Of a DNA stretch of 14,582 bases, positions 1 through 14,403 are shown piece by piece. Both the position numbers and the translations under genes were made by a program. Each line of letters starts with the position of its first letter. Position 1 is the first letter of the stretch. The notes under the pieces were generated by a model. It had not been told where the DNA came from. It did not search any database and was given only the letters and a program-made list of their open reading frames with translations. Source of the DNA: Brachionus koreanus (Eukaryota > Rotifera > Eurotatoria > Ploima > Brachionidae); assembly GCA_016987375.1 (NCBI GenBank), contig PJRA01000182.1:299580-314161 (forward strand), read 5' to 3'.

Positions 1-161
1 AAAACATTATAAAATTATTTAATTTTATTATATAAAATAATTTTATTTTCATTGAAAAATAGTATAAATATGATTCAAATAAAAGGATCAAAAAATTCAT
101 CCGGCCTTTGAGTGTTAAAGAAAGATAAAAAAAACAATGAGAATTTTTTTTATTTTTCAAG
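1..161 (+). other. Probable 3' part of an INTS2 intron
   Basis: Very AT-rich, with no convincing coding frame. It ends in a run of T and CAAG immediately before the first recognisable INTS2 exon. A TATAAATA string at 63-70 is most likely chance, because the gene is already in progress here. Confidence 0.45.
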
Positions 162-3100
162 ATACGGCGACACATTCTGCCCATTACAATTCTAAATTTG
201 GCTAAAAAAGAAAATCTAATCCATGTGCTGCTAACCATTTTTCAATTTGAGTTCGACAGAAATTGGTTTGTTCAATTTTTAAGATCACCAAACAAAGTAA
301 ATTTGATTTGAACTAAAAGAAATATGCTTTAAAACTTGCAAATCTTAGAGTGTTGTCGAAAAACAAGCTGTTGATTCAGTAAGAGAAGAGCTGGTCGCTT
401 CGTGCTACCGAGCTAATTCAGAAAAACATTTGGATCTTCAACTTTTCAAATTATATTCTGGTTTAAGAATGTTTGCTGGCTTAAAGTAAACAATCTAGCT
501 TTTTTTCTATGGCTGAATTTTTTTTTCTTTTAAATTAGATTTAACGAAGCTGAAATAAAGGCGTTGATTGATTTGATTTTGACCAGTGGTGAAATAACAG
601 TGGCCATTTGCTTTCTATTGATATATCCCCCTTTATATGAAGCAGAAGTCAATTCGCAAAGAATTATACATTGGATTAAAGAAAAATTCTCTCAAGCACA
701 GCAAAGTATTCTGCTAATAGCGGTCTACTGTAGCTCCTATCAACTTCATGTATCAATTAATTATCTAAAACTATTCCATTTAAAGACCCTTGAATGCTTT
801 TTGTTTTAGCTTTTAAATGAATACGTGTCTAATATGATAGGTTTTAAGTTTCAATTAAAAAGCAACTCAATGACAAATATTAAAAATTTGTTTCAGCAAG
901 TGTTTCCAGATGACAGTCTTTTTAGCGAGTACAGCCGTAATTTGCCAATAACACGAAATTTAAATGCCAAAATGTCTCAACTAGCTCAAACGTCGTCTAG
1001 TGAGTCTTCATCAAACACGCTCGGAATCTATTTCCTAAATCAATGCATAAAAACTAACGCCTTTGTAAATAGACGTCATTTTGACGTAAGCGACTGGCTT
1101 ATTGAGCAAATAAAGCAATGTTCTCAGCCAATTCATCCTGTGATCATTAATTTGGTCAACAATTATATAACACAAATATTTAATTTAAATATTTTGACCG
1201 AGTATAGACTAAAGCCTTTGAGTAGTGAAAAAATTCATAATTTCTATAGAGAAAAGTAAATTTATTCTCATTGTCATTAGAGGAAAAAAAATGCATTTTT
1301 GTATTTTAAGCTATTCAAAATATGATGAAAGTATGGCTGCCAAATTGATATTTTATTACTATTTATTGACATATGAGTCTAAAAGAAGGGAAACTGTACT
1401 GGCCATTTTATCTGTAATCCAGAATCCATCAAGCCAGTCCGGTAACCCGGTCTCAGTGGCAATTGCAGCAGCGTTGAATTCAGCATCTTCCCTTGGTTGT
1501 ACCAAACTGATTCCTAGCTCGCTTGAATCATTAATCAGCTTCAAATACTCGTCTGAAATTTTCAACTTTACTCCAATAAATCACTTTTTAAATCGAGCCC
1601 AGGAACCACAATTTGCTATAATTCATCCATCATTGCTTAAATTGACCATAAATATGTTCACTCAGCTTTGTCAAGTAGAGCATTGTTTATATGAACCGAG
1701 CTCTAAATCAATAAATAAAATAGATGTTAAATTGAAAAATTTAGATTTTTTATTAGACAAGTTAAAAAGCTTCAAAAAGCTGGTTGATTGTTGCGAGTAT
1801 ACAAGAAGTGATGCACATATATGTAAAATATTGTGGTTCAAAGCGTACTCATTGCATGGCAGAAAGTATTTTGTATTTATTTTAATTTAATTTTCATCTA
1901 TGCTTAATTAAGTACATAGAAAACAAATGAAAGTAGCTATTACAGCATGCATTAAGATCTTATTAGAATTAACCAATTTAATCTAAGTTCTAACTCTTCT
2001 ACCATACTTAAATCTTTAAAATCTGTATATTTTTCAACTTTTAAACATACACAATAACTGTGATGGCCATATTAAAAGCCATAGGATTTGGTTGCATCGT
2101 TTTTTCCAAAAATCAATGTGTAATTTTAAATAGATTAAGTTGGATTTTTTTTTTATTTTCCAAAAATTGTGCAAAGGCAAGAATTATTCAAGTAGCTTAT
2201 TTTCTATTTTTTTGGCAAACAATGGCATATTTTTGAAAGAAGAACATATTTTTGCTTTATAAAATAGTAGGATTTAAAAGTTACGATTCTTTAAGTGCTT
2301 TGAAAGCATCCATTTATTTCAAATTCCCATATCGAATTTCTTTTATGAATTTTTTTAAGCACTTTTTTGAGAATAAAAATAAAAAAAAATCTTTTAGAAC
2401 ATCGATTGAAAAAAAAAAAAAATTAAAGATAAATCAACAGGAAATCGGGCATTGTGAAATTTCATACAAAACTTCCAAAACAAAAAGTTAAAAAACTTTA
2501 TAACTTCTGTTCTAATAGTCATTTTGCAGATGAAACAAACTATTTTGCAAGTCTGCAAAATCTGTGCAATTTGTGCAAAATTCCATATTTCCAATTCAAT
2601 ATTGTTGAAGTAGCAATTTAAATTAAAGAATATTTAGTTTTTTTTTCAGAATCATACTTTTTTTTTCTAAACCAAATTTATATTTAAATATTTAAATTAA
2701 TTTATTTCAAAGCAACAATTTACTAAATTTCTTTGATTAAGCACTTTCAATTAATCTATGTTTTTATAAATGCTTTAACTTGATTCCATTTCAAATTTCC
2801 ATATCCACAGCCTAGTCTTGGAATGGCAATTTTATTAATATTTTTTTGTTCCACAAACCGTTTTAAGTTATTCAAACACTTCCCCAAATTCTCAAAAGTC
2901 GGTTTTTCATGTTCCTTTTTTGTGACTACCAAATGACATTTAAATCGACTACCATGTTTCACATATACACAATCGCCAATTTTTGCAGAATAAGCTCTCA
3001 CTTCACCAAAAACATATAATAATATTGAAAATATACTTTCAAATCTATTTCCTAATATTTCATATTCACATTTGAAATTTTTCTTATTTACACCCTAATT

Positions 3101-5552
3101 ATTTAAAAAAACACAATACTTATACAATTAAAGTATTATTTTTGTTCATAAAAACACCAAAAATAGTATTTTTTACAGAGTATTTTTTTAGCTTTAAGTT
3201 TGAATTTTCTATTCTTTTTTTAAAGATTTTATTTAAGCTTCTTTTTTTTAAATATATTCTGTTTGATTTTACTTAATTTTAATTTTTTTTCATTTTATTC
3301 TTAAAGATAAATATAGGTAAACAAACTGCCTGAGATAAAAAAAAAAGTTTTGTCCTCGGATACCATTTGCTTGACCATCAAGCTGTTAATGAGTTATATT
3401 TGAATGTAGAATTTTGACAGACTGCCAAGCTAAGTTCTTTAGTACATTTACCAAATTCAATTATTTCTCCTCTTTCATGTTTCTCTCTCTTTTAGAGACA
3501 TTAATTCGAGCTCTACCAATCTCTATCAAATGTATTTGAACACAGAAGAATCTTAAATTAAACAATAAAAAAAGCAAATTTTTACAAATATTGAATTTTT
3601 TAAAATAAAATATTGTTTAATTACAAATAATTTAAAAATTTAAAAAATTAAGAGTTATTTTTGTTTATTTTTTTCTCTATTTGTCAATAAATACTAATGA
3701 TATTGAGGTGACGATACATGATTTTGTAAATCAAATAATTTGCTACAAACTGATCACATTTAATTAGTAGCTTATTGTCTTTTCATTGAAAAAGGCTTAA
3801 AGTTAAATATCATAGGTTTTGGTATGTTCTTATTTTTTTCTATAAGACACAATAATAAAAATTAAAGTAGTATATTTTTTTAAAGCTTACAAAATGCTAA
3901 TTCAGATCATGGAAAAAATTAAATTCAAATAGCAATAATTTTGCGTTATATTTTAAAATTCAATTTTTAGTCAAAAATATCAAAAACGGTATAAATATGA
4001 AATTGAATAAGATAAAGAATTTTTTTTGATAAAAATTAATTCCTCATACAAAAATACATAATAATATAAAAAAAAAATAAATTGTCAAGACCCTAACTCT
4101 ACTAAGCTCTTTAATGATTCAAAATTTCAATATTATTAGTGATGCAATCAGAAATTTATATAAATAAATTAATTAAAAAATAGCCATTATTAAAATTATT
4201 AATTTTTTGATGTTTTAGATTGAGTCTGCACACATCATCAATTTTACTAGACGTACTAAATTTGACCTACGATGAAATCTACTCAAACCCTCTTATTTTA
4301 CTCAAGTCAGAAAATTTAGAAATCTACAAGTAAAATTGTTTTATTTGTTAAAAAGTTCAAATTCTTTTCTTATTTGACTTAAATAAATAGAACTAAACTA
4401 AAAATAGAAAGTTAAGTCAAATAAGATAATTGATTTTGAATTATGGATAAAATTGCTATTTGTGTTGAAAAATAATAATTAATCGTTTATAGATGTGGAC
4501 CATTGTTCGAAGTTCTCCTATATATATTGAAAGAATGCCTAATGGCGAATAAAAATCAAATGGAATATTTTTTAGTAGAAAATCACTTGAATACCCTCAA
4601 TGAATCAAAAGGTACTCATAGTAAAAAAATAATCAAACTAGTTATTTTTGTTTCAAGTAAATCAGCTAAATCAGACAAAAACTCTTAAAGAAAGACAAGA
4701 ATTGAAAAATTCTTTAATTGATGCCCAAGACACAGCTGTCATACAAATACTACTTGACTTGTTTCTAATGATAAAAAATGTAAATTTATCAACTTTGAAA
4801 TTTATCTATTTTTAATCTTTTTTAAAAGAAATCAAATCAATTTTTTGCCTGCGATGTGCAAGGCATTATATGTTCATTTATTCATCAAATGTTTATTGAT
4901 AATATGAATTTAGCTGAGTTAGTTCATTTTCAAGTAAAAGAAGAAGAAAAAATTTTTTTCAAATTTTAACAAAAAAAAAAAATCTTTTTATACCTAAAAT
5001 TAAAAAGGGATATCCAAAAGAACTTATGCCGATTCTAGTGCATGGAGTGCCCTCGATGCACATTTGTCTAGATTTTCTTCCAAAACTTTTGTCTCACAGC
5101 GATTTAGAAAAACAAGTAAAATAGTTCAAGAGAAATTTCCTAAAAATATTTCAATTGTCTTTCTTTTAGATTTTCGGCATAAATTTAGCCGCTGAACTAT
5201 GTGAAAAGTATCCGATTATTCGAACTTTTAATGTGGCAAAACTTTCTATCAATGTAGCTTTTACAGTCCTACAGAGTAATGAAACAATTTGAATTATGCT
5301 AAATTTAAAATTTGAATTTAAGGCAAGGCTTTGGATGAAAGGAAAAAATTTTTTGAAGAAATAATATCTTCAATTGTAACTTTTTACACAAAACTACCGC
5401 CACTAACTCAAGAATGTATGTCGCTCATAATCAACGCAGTACATTCTAAATCAATAGTAATTCTAAATCCTTTTTAAAAAATGTAACAATGCTTATTTTT
5501 GATATTGTAGGATGTGGACAGTTTGCCTCCATTGATTGACTTCGAATTTTGA
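162..5552 (+). CDS. INTS2: Integrator complex subunit 2 (INTS2), 3' 13 exons; 5' end outside window
   Basis: INTS2 is a HEAT-like helical scaffold subunit of the nuclear Integrator complex, which cleaves snRNA and promoter-proximal nascent RNAs at RNA polymerase II. I read exons 162-296, 349-485, 539-749, 810-1255, 1311-1865, 4219-4329, 4493-4611, 4658-4779, 4829-4933, 5008-5115, 5170-5275, 5323-5456 and 5511-5552. All introns are GT-AG and all phases agree, giving 776 codons and a stop. Blocks resembling animal INTS2 as I remember it include MIGFKFQLKSNSM (exon at 810), PLILL (exon at 4219), DAQDTAVIQILLD (exon at 4658), the IHQM...LAELVHF block (exon at 4829) and GVPSMHICLDFLPKL (exon at 5008). 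Human INTS2 is about 1200 residues, so the N-terminal part should lie left of the window. The C-terminus ends early, in LPPLIDFEF. The exon at 162 begins after a clear pyrimidine-rich acceptor; I could not place an exon in 1-161. Assignment is from remembered family sequence, not a search. Confidence 0.88.
1866..4218 (+). other. Oversized INTS2 intron (2353 bp)
   Basis: The donor at 1866 (GTATTT) and the acceptor TTTTAG at 4218 are both phase 2. They join HGRK to LSLHTSS, which continues the INTS2 alignment with no gap. All other introns of the gene are 46-74 bp, so this one has probably been expanded by insertion. It contains many A/T runs and, on the minus strand, a truncated macrodomain (2756-3001). 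A slightly richer stretch at about 3330-3550 has no recognisable product. I see no other gene in it. Confidence 0.8.
2756..3001 (-). pseudogene. Partial macrodomain (OARD1-like), inside INTS2 intron
   Basis: Macrodomains bind or hydrolyse ADP-ribose linked to proteins or metabolites. This frame reads GDCVYVKHGSRFKCHLVVTK, then KPTFENLGKCLNNLKRF, then KIAIPRLGCGYGNLKW. That order matches the second half of the OARD1/TARG1 type: a beta-strand pair, the KPTYENL helix, and the PRxGCG loop that contacts ADP-ribose. The frame is open upstream to a stop at 3095-3097, but no ATG or convincing acceptor precedes the domain. The N-terminal half with the first phosphate-binding loop is missing, and the frame stops just after the final helix begins. 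About 80 residues remain of a usual 140 or more. It could be one exon of a nested gene whose other exons I did not recognise, but a decayed insertion is more likely. Confidence 0.6.
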
Positions 5553-5602
5553 TCTTAATTTAATTTTAATCAAAGATAAACAATTAAATATTTTATTTTA
5601 TG

Positions 5603-5608
5603 AATAAA
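5603..5608 (+). promoter_or_regulatory. Probable polyadenylation signal of INTS2
   Basis: AATAAA lies about 50 nt after the INTS2 stop codon. INTS2 and KARS copy A converge with only about 260 bp between their stop codons. Such hexamers are common by chance in DNA this rich in A and T, so this rests on position. Confidence 0.45.
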
Positions 5609-5729
5609 TTTTTTTTTAAATTTTTTTTAAATTTAAATTTTGTTTAACAAGAGAAAATTGAGACTGTTGTCTTATGAAACAAAAATAAAAATATTGAGAA
5701 TGAAAAAGAAAATTTTTTGCGATTGTATC

Positions 5730-5735
5730 TTTATT
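5730..5735 (-). promoter_or_regulatory. Probable polyadenylation signal of KARS copy A
   Basis: TTTATT on the + strand (AATAAA on the minus strand) lies about 77 nt beyond the stop codon of the minus-strand lysyl-tRNA synthetase. Assignment rests on position. Confidence 0.4.
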
Positions 5736-5811
5736 TAAATGAGCTAAAATTTAAGAAATACTAAAATCATTAGTTGTCATTAAAAACTAATAAAAAAATT
5801 AGTTAAATTGC

Positions 5812-7801
<1,990 letters not shown>

Positions 7802-8460
7802 TTTTTTTAGTTTTGATTTTATTTTCAAATATAAAAATTAATTTTTTTTTCAAATATTTATACTAATCCTTGTTGTGCCTTAAAAGTAGATGAACACATT
7901 TTTTCCTTAAATCTAAAATGATGAAATTCGAACTATATATCATGAAATATCAAAATTTGTTAATAACTCTTTAAATTTTATTAGCTTTTTGGTTAAAATA
8001 ATCATTGTTTGAAATTTTTTTTTATTTGAAAAATTCCCCACTATGATAAAATTATTAATTACTTTCCATAATTATCTTAAATTAAACTTTTTTTTGAATA
8101 AATTTTGAGAATGTTCGCTTGGCTTTATGGAAAAAAATATTTCTAAATTTTTTTTGATTTTCATTTAACAACCGAAATTTGGAATCTTTGCAGATTATGA
8201 ACAAAATTCATGTTACACATTTACGGTATATCAGTATACGGTATATTATCTTATTGCAGGCCTGAACCTCTAAGATGTTTTCTTTATAAAAAGAAATTTA
8301 GAATCATCGGCATTGTGAATTTTAAACACAATTAGAGAAAAAATGCTTTTTTTTTCAAAAATTAAATTTATAAATTGTAAAAAGTATATTTAAGAAAATG
8401 CTTCAACATACTTTGTTGCTTTTTTTTGACTTAAAATCATTTTTATGTTGACTAAATAAT
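7802..8460. other. Intergenic, no gene seen
   Basis: AT-rich flank upstream of KARS copy A, presumably containing its promoter. A doubled ACGGTATA element occurs at about 8224-8246. I see no coding region or RNA gene. Confidence 0.5.
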
Positions 8461-8520
8461 GCAATCAACAGCTTTGCGATTGACTTCTATCCTCGAATGC
8501 TCAACCTCAAGCCACTAGAC
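8461..8520 (-). repeat. tRNA-like block, possible SINE head relic
   Basis: On the minus strand TGGCTTGAGGTTGAGC (8514-8499) resembles a polymerase III A box, allowing one missing base. GCTGTTGATTGC (8472-8461) resembles a B box, at a normal distance downstream. The GTTGAGCATTCG wording between them is typical of tRNA-derived SINE heads. No acceptor stem can be paired, so it is not a functional tRNA gene. A weak call from eye alone. Confidence 0.3.
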
Positions 8521-9080
8521 AATATTCCACTAGAGAGCATATAAAAGCAAACTAATATACTTCCGCTTATGGAATGTAGCAATTTATAGAAGTAATTTTA
8601 TGAATATTTCGTTATTCTGGTCGAAAATGACTTAAATACTTTTAATATTAATCGGTGTCATTTTTTGGCAACTCTCTTGTTCATTTTGTGGCCAGGATTG
8701 GTTTCAACACACTTGTTTATCAAGTAAACAGTCGCTTTCGAGATTCTCTCAGCTAAAAAATGAATTATCCTGTTCATTTTGCCCTTAGCTCAATGTAATA
8801 GATATGTGACTTCTTTTTTCTTAATAAATTAGTGAAAATTGAAAATTTCTAATTTTTTTATTAAAATGGACACTTTTTGGTCAAAATTTATAGACTTAAA
8901 AGTCAAAAATAAAAAAAGTGAGCTCAACAATTTGTTTAGAATTTTGTCTAGTTTCTGATTCTGAAAAAAAATTGTAGATTTTTTTTTTATTCTTTGAGGA
9001 GGGGTGGTCAAAAATTAACTATGCAGATTAATATTTTGTGGTCGAAAACTTGAAATTCAGATAGTGCCGTAGTTTTGACC
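8521..9080. other. Intergenic, no gene seen; recurring GGTCRAAAA words
   Basis: AT-rich and without a recognisable coding region. The short word GGTC(A/G)AAAA recurs at about 8619, 8879, 9006 and 9040, and again at 9548 beyond this stretch. The minus-strand frame at 8829-9011 is low-complexity and matches nothing I know. Confidence 0.4.
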
Positions 9081-9610
9081 TGCGCGAACCTTATAAAAAA
9101 TAAAAATGGTTGAATGATGTTTCTTGTATTTTTTGTGATGCATTTGGATAGTTAAGTGACAAAACTTTCTGGACGCTGGTATGCGTTGTTCGAGTGTATT
9201 CTGTTTCTCCTGACGGCTTGAAGATCGGGTGGGAGGTGGGAAGATTGAGTGCTTCTTTGGCCAATTTCTTTGCTTCTCACTCTTTGTCTATTTATTCCGC
9301 TGCCTCCTTTGATGATTGATGGCTTACCCCGTTACTGGGGCTTCAACTGGTTGATATTGTGCGCCTTTTGAGGAAATATATTCAGCTATGATGGCTTGTG
9401 CAATATTCTCAACTAGTCTTGTTTATGTAGTGCTTCTCGGTGGCACTAATGTTTATAGTGCGTGTAGTGGCTATCTGGCAATTGTCAGTTAGTACTTGAG
9501 AAAAATAATAGTCTATGACTGTTTCCGGTCATTTATGATCTGGCAGTGGTCAAAATGGTCGACAGTTTCCTAGCAGTCGCTACCCAGTCAATTCGAATTT
9601 GATGATGCAT
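9081..9610. other. Less AT-rich island, probable decayed transposon
   Basis: Base composition is visibly richer in G and C than the flanks, particularly 9150-9600, and poly-A/T runs are almost absent. That usually marks former coding sequence of foreign or mobile origin. All six frames are interrupted and I could not recognise a protein. It may belong to the same element as the gypsy integrase remnant further right, which would put it on the downstream side of pol. Confidence 0.35.
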
Positions 9611-10163
9611 CAATGAAAAATTAAAAAACATCAAGTTTTCATCGATGAGGAGTGAGCAATTTCATAATGTTTCTAAAAATGAAAACTAAAAATTTCATCG
9701 TTTTTTAATTATTTTTTTTTCAAATTAAAATAAAATTATTCATAAATTTTTTATTAACAAATTTAAATTGTTTACAAATTTAATATAAATATTAGCGGAA
9801 AAATACAATATATTTAAGTATAGACTACAAAAACTATGATTTTAAATATGTAAAAGTTTAAGTATAATAGCAACAAATACAAAATTAAGTTAATTAATAT
9901 ACAAAATAAAAATAAAAATAAGTTTAGTTTTAACATATTTTATTTAAAATTTCATTAAGCAAAATTATCTGATTTTCAAACTCATAAATTTTTTTTTAAA
10001 AATTCGTTTTCGAAAATTAAATTACTTTCTGACTCAGAATCGCCTTGTAAATCTGAAACAAATTTCCGTTTTGTGACCCTTACACTTGAGTACATCTTCC
10101 CCGGCTTAAATATATTTAAGCGACATCGACATCATCGACATGATATAGCGATATCTATGTCAT
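9611..10163. other. AT-rich spacer with small palindromes
   Basis: No coding region recognised. Position 9643 is the geometric centre of the large inverted repeat. CTTAAATATATTTAAG at 10105-10120 is a perfect 16-bp palindrome, followed by GACATC repeats and an imperfect hairpin at 10137-10161. Confidence 0.4.
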
Positions 10164-10477
10164 CTATGTAATAACTAACGTCAAACGAGGAGATCGGATA
10201 GACGGGTCTAAGGGTACTAATGTTAACATTTCAGTGCTACACCTATTGCTGAGTGCAGTGTGTCATGGTATGCTGCTAAAAACTCATGCAGCGTTGCATC
10301 AAGCTTTCTTCTTTCTAGTTTCGCTTTTTCGAGAATTCTGTTGAGGCTTCTCTTTGCGGTTTCAGCTATAATGTTTGCTCTAGGCCAACAGGGTGTGACT
10401 TTTCGATGCTTGAAACCATATTGCACAGCAAATCTTTCAAATTCGTGAGATTTGAATGTAGACGGGACAAAGGCACA
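10164..10477 (-). pseudogene. Ty3/gypsy-type integrase remnant, frameshifted
   Basis: Integrases of LTR retrotransposons insert the cDNA copy into the genome. The minus-strand frame reads FKSHEFERFAVQYGFKHRKV, then TPCWPRANIIAETAKRSLNR, and ends near HSAIGVA. This is the wording of the end of the gypsy integrase core: the H(R/K)KVTPxWPxAN motif, with E following it, then YHxTxHSxxGVxP. The catalytic E position is retained (AET), but the two upstream catalytic aspartates lie beyond the in-frame stop at 10478-10480. Near 10233 the GVAP motif is broken; the expected PEML reading resumes in another frame, consistent with a one-base deletion. No LTRs or other pol domains were found. A dead fragment. 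Confidence 0.75.
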
Positions 10478-11309
10478 TTAAGTACGTAAAAGAAACACAA
10501 CTTATTTTAATTATTTTCTGAATTTCATCTATTTTAAATGCCATTTAAATAGATGACTATAATGTAGTATTCAGTTAACTATTATGTAGCTGAGTGATTT
10601 AACCAAGGGATTGCTAAAAGCTACGAGTCTGAAAGTTACGAACAATCCGACAAAAGTCTACTTGATTTAAGAGTTTTTTTTGCAAAATAGAATGAAAAAA
10701 AAAAGAAGTTTTTTATAATTTCGCTTATGAACCTTTTGCATTAATTTTTTTTTAAATGCTAATTTATATATTTTAAAAATAGAAGATGCTTGAAAAAATG
10801 GAACGAAATAATTGAATTGCCATTCTTCCAATAATTTATATCTGTATTAAATTAATTATTTTTTTCATGTTTTTTTTTCTATTAAAGAATAAAAAAAAAA
10901 TTAATGCATCAAAAATATTTTAATTTTAAAGAAAAAAATTTGGTTTTTTCCCCCTTACAAACTATTTTAATTAAATTGTTCAATAAATATTTAGGAAATA
11001 GATTTCATCAAATCTATTCTGGTTTCATCATAGCAATAGTATTTGTTTAGCTGAAATTTAAAACATTTTATTTGGTATAAAAGCATGCTTTTTTTTGAAA
11101 TTTTATTTTCATTTAATTTAAATACTAATTTCCAGAATGTTTTGCTCAATAGAAAAATAAAAAATTTCAATTACAAAATGAAAATTTTCTATGCAATCGA
11201 GCCAATTTTAAAAACTGTATATAAATTAAGGAATTTAAAATCACGAGGCACAAATCTTATTTTTAAACCAAAACTTTTTTGAAAGCTTTAGATAATTCTA
11301 AACTAGAAA
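10478..11309. other. Intergenic region upstream of KARS copy B
   Basis: AT-rich, with no recognisable gene. The + frame at 11085-11282 codes only for a low-complexity lysine, asparagine and phenylalanine-rich string. The right part should contain the promoter and 5' UTR of KARS copy B. Confidence 0.5.
11076..11083 (+). promoter_or_regulatory. Possible TATA box for KARS copy B
   Basis: TATAAAAG preceded by GG stands out in the flank, about 230 bp before the first KARS codon. TATA-like strings are expected by chance here, so this is tentative. Confidence 0.2.
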
Positions 11310-13438
<2,129 letters not shown>

Positions 13439-13486
13439 ACTTTAACTATTCTAATTAATTAATTTAATCAAATTCAATTCTTAATT

Positions 13487-13492
13487 AATAAA
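13487..13492 (+). promoter_or_regulatory. Probable polyadenylation signal of KARS copy B
   Basis: AATAAA lies about 50 nt past the stop codon, the same spacing as the INTS2 signal. The 13439-13640 interval otherwise contains nothing recognisable. Confidence 0.45.
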
Positions 13493-13640
13493 ATATGAAA
13501 TTAACTTTTGTTTTGTTTCTCCTTATTTCTATTTTCAAGATATTTTTTAACCATAAATATTCTCATTTCTTGAACTTAATCAATTAAGAATTCGAATGAA
13601 GGTTAATCCTGTTTAAATTAGATTTTTCTTTTGATTTTTC

Positions 13641-14395
13641 TTTTCAATATCAAATGAATGGAAAACGGCCATTGTCACACCTTTATTCAAGAATAAAGGC
13701 TCAACTGAAGATCTAAATAATTATCGTGGAATATCTATTTTACAACCAATTGCTAAATTATTCGAGAAAATCATTCATAAGCAGATAAGTCTTAATCTCA
13801 GTGAATCTAAAATTCTCTCGAATGATCAGTATGGCTTTAGATCGAATCATAGCTGTGAAACTTCCTTACATGAGATAATTTAAAAAATGAACTCAATCAA
13901 AAGTAAACTACTAATAGGTATTTTTCTATTTATTGATTTCAGAAAAGCTTTTGACACCGTAGACCATAATCTTCTTCTTATTAATTTTCGTTGTTATGAT
14001 CTTAGTGAATCAGCTATTGCACTTTTGGAAAATTATTTTACCAGCAGGTCCCAAATTGTGAAAATTAATGAGTTTTATCCTCTTCTATTTTTGATCTATA
14101 TTAACGATATTGTTCTTTATCTTTCGAATTTTATTGTCTAATTGTTTCAAGATGATACAACTCTTATTTTATCTTATTTTATCAACTCTTTTTTCCTCAA
14201 CTCATAAATTCCTTCCTATTTTCAATTCAAAAACTGTTTACTTGGTGTAGACTTAATCGAATAGATATAAATTGGTCTAAAACAAAAATAATGTTTATTT
14301 CAAATAAAAGAAAACTATCTTTCCCAAATGAATTACTAATAAATGATATACATGTTGAAGTTGTCGATAAATTAGCTATAATATTGCAAAAAAAA
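13641..14395 (+). pseudogene. Non-LTR retrotransposon reverse transcriptase fragment (CR1/Jockey-like)
   Basis: The RT copies element RNA into DNA at the target site. Successive blocks match the fingers and palm: NEWKTAIVTPLFKNKG, NNYRGISILQPIAKLFEKII, NDQYGFRSNHSCETSLHEI, then after an in-frame stop (near 13879) FIDFRKAFDTVDHNLLL, LLFLIYINDIV, a changed active-site box (QDDTTL where ADDT is usual) and a thumb-like WSKTKIMFISNKRK. The GVPQGSxLGP loop that should precede LLFLIYINDI is deleted, and further stops and frame breaks follow about 14140. No endonuclease domain, 5' start or poly-A tail is present. A dead 5'- and 3'-truncated copy; the exact clade is uncertain. Confidence 0.85.
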
Positions 14396-14403
14396 TTTTT
14401 AAA

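Noticed and set aside
62..72. TATAAATA plus ATG as a gene start
   Set aside because: The frame from ATG at 70 stops after 13 codons, and the INTS2 homology downstream begins in the middle of the protein, so the gene must start further left.
1256..1280. A 25-bp intron between INTS2 exons, using the TCATTAG acceptor at 1280
   Set aside because: Too short. Using the acceptor at 1310 gives a 55-bp intron like the others, keeps the frame, and joins REN to YSKYDES as the family alignment expects.
1359..1565. Minus-strand open frame of 68 codons
   Set aside because: It is the antisense shadow of a long INTS2 exon and matches no family I know.
2252..2491. 79-codon + frame inside the large INTS2 intron, considered as an extra exon
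   Set aside because: INTS2 sequence is already continuous across the 1865/4219 junction in both phase and alignment, and the translated string is low-complexity lysine-rich sequence.
8829..9011. 60-codon minus-strand frame
   Set aside because: Lysine, leucine and phenylalanine-rich translation of A/T runs with no domain.
11085..11282. 65-codon + frame just upstream of KARS copy B
   Set aside because: Low-complexity composition matching the AT-rich background, no recognisable motif and no fit to the KARS splice phases.
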